From: CBDCWA01 sp046048295
GTDB lineage: Bacteria; Pseudomonadota; Alphaproteobacteria; Rhizobiales; Hyphomicrobiaceae
DNA length: 9,161 bases
Direction: 5' to 3'
Assembly (NCBI GenBank): GCA_046048295.1
Contig: JBJOGJ010000160.1
Location: 1 to 9,161 of the forward strand
Shown here in pieces: positions 6,740 to 9,161 of this stretch. Within the stretch, counting starts at the first letter, position 1; each line of letters starts with the position of its first letter. A program made the translations under genes and the position numbers. The notes beneath the pieces were generated by a model, which was not told where the DNA came from, did no database searches, and was given only the letters and a program-made list of their open reading frames with translations.

Positions 6740-6927
6740 GGGTATTCCTCCTCGCGGTTCTTTAGTGGTGGCTTGCCTCGCAGACTACTCTCCCAACGCA
6801 TTGAGCGGCAAGTCTCCCTTGCTCGATGGCGTCACCTTGCCGTAGCATCCTTCGGCGGTCGAAGAGCCGCCGCGGGCTTCGAGTCTGCAGCAGAACCACC
6901 CGACGAGGAAACCCAAGGAGACGGGAG
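6740..6927. promoter_or_regulatory. Divergent intergenic region with overlapping hairpins
   Basis: This 188-bp gap separates the minus-strand VOC operon from the plus-strand amidohydrolase gene, so it should carry promoters for both. I found no box pair good enough to place them. In the right half, CTTCG (6850-6854) can pair with CGAAG (6860-6864), the same CGAAG can pair with CTTCG at 6877-6881, and CGGCGG (6853-6858) can pair with CCGCCG (6867-6872). These folds exclude one another and would lie in a plus-strand leader if transcription starts before 6850. An operator or attenuator is possible, but chance pairing in GC-rich DNA is also likely. Confidence 0.35.
6915..6920 (+). promoter_or_regulatory. 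Ribosome-binding site fixing the amidohydrolase start
   Basis: AAGGAG lies 7 nt before the ATG at 6928. The reading frame is open back to an ATG at 6826, but that start would add 34 residues rich in Arg and Ser, unlike any amidohydrolase N terminus, and has no comparable site before it. The ATG at 6928 is therefore preferred. Confidence 0.75.
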
Positions 6928-8079
6928 ATGGACCTGATCAACGCCTACGACGGCGACGGCCATGTCGAGGAGTGGGAGGAGACCTTCTCCGACAAGTACC
7001 TGGAGCCAGCTTACCGCGACCGCCGGCCGGTCGTGATCGAGACCGGCGAGTACGAGCACGACTACATCTGGCTGATCGATGGCCAACGGCTCAGGATCGG
7101 CGGCTCGCCCTCCAGCAAGGACGGGGTCGTCTCCACCGAATACCAGAAAATGGCCAAGTGGCGCGGCCCGCACGAGAGTGGCGAATTCCATTCCGCAGCG
7201 GACCGCCTGGCCGTCATGGACGCCGAGGACACCTGGATATCGGTGAACTACCCGACCCTGCTCCTGCAGTGGCCGATCGCCAGGGATCCGGCACTTAACC
7301 AGGCCCTTACCCGCGCCTACAACAACTGGGTCGCCGACATTTCCGATCAGGCACCGGACCGCCTGAAGTGGGTCACCTGCATCGACCTCCACGATCCGCA
7401 GGAGGCGGCCCGTGAGATGCGGAGAACCCAGAAAATGGGGTCCGTCGGCGTCATGGTATTCGGCGACTACGGCGAGAAGTCTCTCGACCACCCGGACCTC
7501 GATCCGATCTGGCGCACCGCCAATGACATCGGTATGCCGATCAATGTGCACCCCGGTACCGGTGCAGTCGCCGCCATGCGCACGCACCCGAGCCTCGCAT
7601 CGGACCAGTTTCTGATGTCCGTGGTCCGCGGCTTCAAATCGGTCTGCAGCTCGGGGCTTCTCGATCGCTACCCTGACGTCAAGGTCTCGTTTCTCGAGAC
7701 CGGCTGCACCTGGGTGGATTTCGCAATCGAGGTCATGGACTTCACGCTCGACAACGTCCGCGACCGCATCGAGCTCGGCGCGCTGCGCTCGGAGCATGCG
7801 CGGCTCATGGAGCGTGGGCTGCCGAAATCGACACCGATGGAGTACATTCAGGCTGGGCGCATCTATATCGGTTTCGAGGTCGACGATGACCTCCTTCCCT
7901 ACATGGTCGACAAGTACGGGCCGGACTGCTGGGTCTACGCCAGCGATATACCGCACGCGCACAGAAAGCCGGATTCGGCAAGGTACGTGCTGAACCGTCC
8001 CGATCTTTCCGACGAGGCCAAGAAGAAGATCCTATGGCACGGCACCGCGAAGCTCTACGGCTTCGACCTGCCGGCCTAG
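6928..8079 (+). CDS. Amidohydrolase-2 family (ACMSD/LigW-like) putative decarboxylase
   Basis: This 383-residue TIM-barrel metal enzyme belongs to the amidohydrolase group that includes aminocarboxymuconate-semialdehyde decarboxylase, gamma-resorcylate decarboxylase and 5-carboxyvanillate decarboxylase (LigW). These remove carboxyl groups from aromatic or ring-opened acids. Seen: an N-terminal metal motif D-G-H-V-E (Asp10, His12, Glu14), His208 in INVHPGTG, Glu257 in SFLETG, and Asp340 plus His343 in YASDIPH, with a C-terminal KILWHGTAKLYGF (367-379) typical of the group. The insert at about 40-85 before the first barrel strands is common in the longer COG2159 members. It is followed after 34 nt by the broken PhyH gene, so the two are probably co-transcribed. 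The context of aromatic-acid enzymes favours a decarboxylase over a hydrolase, but the substrate is unknown. Confidence 0.87.
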   Translation: MDLINAYDGDGHVEEWEETFSDKYLEPAYRDRRPVVIETGEYEHDYIWLIDGQRLRIGGSPSSKDGVVSTEYQKMAKWRGPHESGEFHSAADRLAVMDAEDTWISVNYPTLLLQWPIARDPALNQALTRAYNNWVADISDQAPDRLKWVTCIDLHDPQEAAREMRRTQKMGSVGVMVFGDYGEKSLDHPDLDPIWRTANDIGMPINVHPGTGAVAAMRTHPSLASDQFLMSVVRGFKSVCSSGLLDRYPDVKVSFLETGCTWVDFAIEVMDFTLDNVRDRIELGALRSEHARLMERGLPKSTPMEYIQAGRIYIGFEVDDDLLPYMVDKYGPDCWVYASDIPHAHRKPDSARYVLNRPDLSDEAKKKILWHGTAKLYGFDLPA

Positions 8080-8113
8080 GCGTCCCATTTCTGCCAGAAG
8101 ACAGGAGCGCGCG

Positions 8114-8962
8114 ATGGGCAAAATGCTGACGGGAGAACAGGTTGAGCGTTTTCGCGACGAAGGCTGGGTCTCCCCGGTCCGCGTCATGACCGAGGCGGAA
8201 GCAGGCGAGATCAGACGCGACATCGAGGACTTTGAGTTGCGCCAGGGCCGTCCCCTCAATGGTCCGCAGAAGACCAAGTGTGCTCTTCTCTTCCCCTCGA
8301 TTTATCGGATGGTCTCGCGCAGGTAGGTTCTCGATACCATCGAGGACCTGATCGGCCCGGACATCCTGATGTATCAGAACGGCGCCTGGTTCAAGGACCC
8401 GGAGACGGGTGCTTACGTAAGCTGGCACCAGGATGCGACGTATTATGGCATGGACCCGCTGAAGCTCGTCACCGCCTGGATCGCACTGTCTCCCGCCACC
8501 CTCGAGACCGGCTGCATGCAGGTGCTTCCGGGCTCCCACAAGCTTGGACAGCTACCCGTGGAATACTCCGAGGTCACGCCGGACAATCTGCTCTCGAGTG
8601 GCCAGAATACGGTGATCGACCGAGCCGGCTACACACCCGTCACCATGGCATTGCAGCCAGGCGAGATGTCCGTCCACCATTGTGCCGCTGTCCACGCCTC
8701 CCACCCTAATTCCGGCCGCGACCGCCGTATCGGCTTCTCCATCGCCTTCGTGTCCCCCGATGTCCGCCAGACCACCAGCATCAAGGCCAGCGCCATGCTC
8801 ATGCGTGGCAAGGACTCCTATGGGCATTACCCGCTCGACGAGGTGCCGCCCCTCGCCGCTGACGATCCCGCCACCATCGCTCGCCATGAAAAGGCGGTCA
8901 GGCTGTACCGCGACAAGACCGTCGAGTGCGGCAACGGGACAGCCTGGGTGCGCATTGGCTAG
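8114..8962 (+). pseudogene. Phytanoyl-CoA dioxygenase (PhyH)-family gene interrupted by an in-frame TAG
   Basis: This is a 2-oxoglutarate/Fe(II) oxygenase reading frame of 282 codons plus stop. The only interruption is TAG at codon 71 (8324-8326). Both halves are in the same frame, so this is a nonsense change, not a frameshift. The N-terminal part (LTGEQVERFRDEGWV) and the post-stop part are both typical of the family. Counting through the stop, the iron ligands are His105 and Asp107 (WHQDAT) and His194 (AVHASHPN), with Arg205 (DRRIGF) probably binding 2-oxoglutarate. Residues just after the stop (VLDTIEDLIGPDIL) are family-like, so the ATG at 8369 is not a natural start and has no good ribosome-binding site. 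AGGAG (8103-8107) lies 6 nt before ATG 8114. If the TAG is real, the 70-residue product lacks every iron ligand. A sequencing error or amber readthrough is the alternative. The substrate is unknown; family members hydroxylate diverse small molecules. Confidence 0.82.
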
Positions 8963-8994
8963 TCGCGCGAGCTGCCGTTGGCGTGAACATTAAC

Positions 8995-9011
8995 CGCTGC
9001 TGAATGCAGCG
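8995..9011. other. Small hairpin downstream of the PhyH gene
   Basis: CGCTGC (8995-9000) pairs perfectly with GCAGCG (9006-9011) around a 5-nt TGAAT loop. TGAA (8984-8987) and TTCA (9012-9015) could extend it after a bulge. It begins 32 nt past the PhyH stop. No T-tract follows, so it is at best a weak or factor-assisted terminator. The rest of the 121-bp gap (8963-9083) shows no clear promoter. Confidence 0.3.
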
Positions 9012-9072
9012 TTCAGCCTGGTTTCAAGACCTCTGGGACAGTATCGCTCCCCGGGGTAGGAAGGTACCAACC

Positions 9073-9078
9073 AGGAGG
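9073..9078 (+). promoter_or_regulatory. Ribosome-binding site selecting a GTG start
   Basis: A full AGGAGG lies 5 nt before GTG at 9084. An ATG at 9079 directly abuts the motif but reads ATG-AAG-TGA and stops at once, so it is too close and non-productive. The GTG is the start that yields a signal peptide. Confidence 0.65.
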
Positions 9079-9083
9079 ATGAA

Positions 9084-9161
9084 GTGAAAATCGCAATCCG
9101 CTACTTGGCCATCGCGCTGGCTTCTCTGGGCCTTATGGCGTCCACCGCTGCAGCAGCACCG
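9084..9161 (+). CDS. Partial gene for an exported protein (signal peptide only)
   Basis: Only the first 26 codons are in the window. From the GTG start they read MKIAIRYLAIALASLG and then LMASTAAAAP. This is a Sec-type signal peptide: a short basic start (Lys2, Arg6), a hydrophobic core (about 7-18) and a small-residue AxA-type cleavage region near the end. The mature protein is cut off by the window edge, so its family is unknown. In catabolic clusters of this sort the exported protein is often a periplasmic solute-binding subunit of an uptake system, but that is inference from context only. The 121-bp gap before it suggests it may have its own promoter. Confidence 0.65.
   Translation, partial: MKIAIRYLAIALASLGLMASTAAAAP

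Noticed and set aside
6826..6927. 34-residue N-terminal extension of the amidohydrolase
   Set aside because: The Arg/Ser-rich extension is not family-like, and AAGGAG is placed for the ATG at 6928.
6832..7962. 376-codon minus-strand frame opposite the amidohydrolase gene
   Set aside because: It is a long antisense frame caused by codon bias. The plus strand has the metal-site motifs and a good ribosome-binding site.
8411..8422. 12-bp perfect palindrome GCTTACGTAAGC
   Set aside because: It lies within the conserved PhyH coding sequence next to the iron-site motif, so it is probably coincidental.
8369..8962. Independent 197-residue gene starting at ATG 8369
   Set aside because: It has no ribosome-binding site, and the codons between the TAG and this ATG still encode PhyH-like sequence, so it is the back part of one broken gene.

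Overview
The window is GC-rich, densely packed bacterial DNA. Codon use, strong purine-rich Shine-Dalgarno sites and the mix of enzyme families suggest a metabolically versatile alphaproteobacterium (rhodospirillalean, rhizobial or roseobacter-like). No rRNA, tRNA or marker gene is present, so this placement is an inference. No complete mobile element, transposase or CRISPR array is seen.

Layout, left to right. Positions 1-409 hold no convincing gene but are rich in structure: a 10-bp inverted repeat around an AT-rich core, then three tandem perfect hairpins at a 50-51 bp period, plus a decayed fourth copy. Next, on the minus strand, is a 4-hydroxyphenylacetate 3-hydroxylase (HpaB)-family flavin monooxygenase (410-1873). 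Divergent from it is a plus-strand pair: a hydroxycinnamoyl/feruloyl-CoA hydratase-lyase-like enoyl-CoA hydratase (2007-2834) and, 6 nt later, an ADP-forming (ATP-grasp) acyl-CoA synthetase (2841-4979). Their order and families recall ferB-ferA of Sphingobium SYK-6. Tail-to-tail with the synthetase is a minus-strand operon: a two-module VOC protein (6739 to 5948), then a 4,5-dihydroxyphthalate decarboxylase-like protein (5937 to 4969). Divergent from that operon, on the plus strand, are an ACMSD/LigW-like amidohydrolase (6928-8079) and a phytanoyl-CoA dioxygenase (PhyH)-family gene (8114-8962) broken by one in-frame TAG. The window ends inside a gene that begins with a Sec-type signal peptide (9084 onward).

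How the genes could work together (inference): almost every gene belongs to a family used in breakdown of aromatic acids. The synthetase would make a CoA thioester of a phenolic acid and the hydratase-lyase would shorten its side chain. The HpaB-like oxygenase would add an ortho hydroxyl. The VOC protein could be an extradiol ring-cleavage enzyme, and the two unrelated decarboxylase-type proteins could remove carboxyl groups before or after ring opening. The exported protein at the right edge could be a solute-binding protein for uptake. The combination does not match any one textbook pathway I can name, so the locus is a candidate for an uncharacterised aromatic-acid route. Substrates cannot be read from sequence alone.
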